A stretch of DNA of 13,418 nt. Source: Thermofilum sp. GTDB lineage: Archaea > Thermoproteota > Thermoprotei > Thermofilales > Thermofilaceae. The notes beneath the pieces were generated by a model. It was given only the letters and a program-made list of their open reading frames with translations, was not told the origin of the DNA and made no database searches. Each line of letters starts with the position of its first letter. Position 1 is the first letter of the stretch. The translations under genes were made by a program, and so were the position numbers. Positions 12,976-13,418 of this stretch are shown piece by piece. The stretch spans positions 1 to 13,418 of the forward strand of contig JAJHRM010000047.1 in the NCBI GenBank assembly GCA_020832965.1. The letters run 5' to 3'.

Positions 12976-13418
12976 CTAGCGCGTCAAGGCGTTCTGGTGC
13001 TTTGCCAGCCACTCGCTCATGGCTTCGAGAACCCCCGCAGCCATCGCCGTGTAGTCGTCGCACTCCTCTTTCGCCATGCGCGCGAAGTAGGCGTATGCGA
13101 GGTTGTACAGCGCGCCCTTGTCCCTGTCCCAGCGCAGCCCGCAGTGCGGGCACTCGTATACCCTGCTACGCTTCGTGTGCGCTATCTCCTCGCCTCTGCA
13201 GCCGCACCTCGGGCAGTGCCTCCCCGAGGCACGTGCAAGCCTGAGCATCGCTCCCTCGTAAGCGGCTAGGTTCCTCAAGCTCCTCCTCGCCCTCAGAAGC
13301 GTCCCCTGCAACTTTGTCCCTCTGAGCGATTCATTGTTTATCGGGTCCACGAGCATTAATGTGTTCATGCCTTGCTGGCGTGCCTCCCTCACAAGCCTGC
13401 GCACCTCCGCAGCCAGCT
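12976..13418 (-). CDS. tnpB: TnpB RNA-guided nuclease of an IS605-type element, C-terminal part only
   Basis: The last 147 residues are present; the frame stays open through the window edge, so the N-terminal half is outside. It carries a helix-rich segment (LRGTKLQ, then R-R-S-L-R-N-L-A-x-Y-E-G), then the zinc ribbon C-P-R-C-G ... C-P-H-C-G, then W-D-R-D-K-G-A-L-Y-N-L-A, equivalent to the RuvC-III motif DRD.NAA with its catalytic Asp. TnpB is an omega-RNA-guided DNA endonuclease that helps IS200/IS605 elements persist. The RuvC-II position reads L-V-D-P-I-N-N-E-S-L rather than the usual V-E-D-L, a form I associate from memory with some crenarchaeal TnpB proteins. Whether the nuclease is active cannot be judged without the first half. 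GC-rich codon use differs from the neighbours, suggesting recent arrival. Confidence 0.88.
   Translation of the reverse strand, partial: LAAEVRRLVREARQQGMNTLMLVDPINNESLRGTKLQGTLLRARRSLRNLAAYEGAMLRLARASGRHCPRCGCRGEEIAHTKRSRVYECPHCGLRWDRDKGALYNLAYAYFARMAKEECDDYTAMAAGVLEAMSEWLAKHQNALTR

Larger units (their letters stand above)
12799..13418 (-). mobile_element. 3' part of an IS200/IS605-type element (tnpB plus right end)
   Basis: A GC-rich block that contrasts with the AT-rich sequence before about 12790. It holds the 3' part of tnpB, then a hairpin-dense region, and ends near the motif ATGAGGGTGCGCGCG (minus strand, 12799-12813). The exact right boundary is unknown. The left end and any tnpA lie beyond the window. 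Confidence 0.6.

Noticed and set aside
12742..13269. Long plus-strand frames opposite tnpB
   Set aside because: GC-rich sequence leaves many frames open; the minus strand carries the zinc ribbon and DRD motif, so these are shadows.

Overview
The window looks like a chromosome segment of a hyperthermophilic crenarchaeon (Thermoprotei). A Thermofilum-type lineage is possible, but that is only an impression. The archaeal evidence is a topoisomerase VI operon, GAGGTGA-type ribosome binding sites, frequent GTG/TTG starts, AT-rich TATA elements 25-30 nt before starts (several implying leaderless mRNAs), a T2SS-F/FlaJ-like membrane protein with a pilin-like partner, a stand-alone RAM (Lrp/AsnC ligand-binding) domain, and a PRC-barrel/coiled-coil protein resembling CdvA. 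No rRNA, tRNA or CRISPR array was seen.

Layout. (1) 1-3844, minus strand: a chain of overlapping genes for secreted or membrane-anchored proteins. In transcription order these are a small Cys-rich secreted protein, a giant secreted protein of about 990 residues rich in N-glycosylation sequons, a pilin-like membrane-anchored protein, and the first 15 codons of a fourth gene cut by the window edge. (2) 3944-5624, plus strand, divergent from (1): a pilin-like protein, a T2SS-F/FlaJ/TadC-like platform protein, and a tiny membrane protein whose ribosome binding site lies on the preceding stop codon. Regions 1 and 2 together look like a surface filament or secretion locus without its ATPase in view. 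(3) 5624-5825: a probable fossil of an IS605-type tnpB 3' end with its right end. (4) 5898-6355: a stand-alone RAM-domain gene and an unexplained GC-rich ORF. (5) 6360-9030, minus strand: the topoisomerase VI operon, B subunit then A. (6) 9031-9435: an AT-rich divergent intergenic region with repeats and perhaps a small membrane ORF. (7) 9436-11567, plus strand: a PAPS-reductase-like PP-loop protein with PUA-like and double-ferredoxin domains, then a small zinc-knuckle protein. (8) 11583-12700, minus strand: a two-TM zinc-ribbon protein and a CdvA-like protein, each with a TATA element. (9) About 12799-13418, minus strand: the 3' part of a tnpB gene followed by a GC-rich, hairpin-dense right end that probably encodes an omega RNA.

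The most interesting signals are the divergent surface-protein locus built around a giant unrecognised glycoprotein, the two tnpB right ends (one probably intact, one fossil) that share a 15-nt terminal motif in the same orientation relative to their genes, and the lone CdvA-like gene with no ESCRT-III or Vps4 gene nearby.
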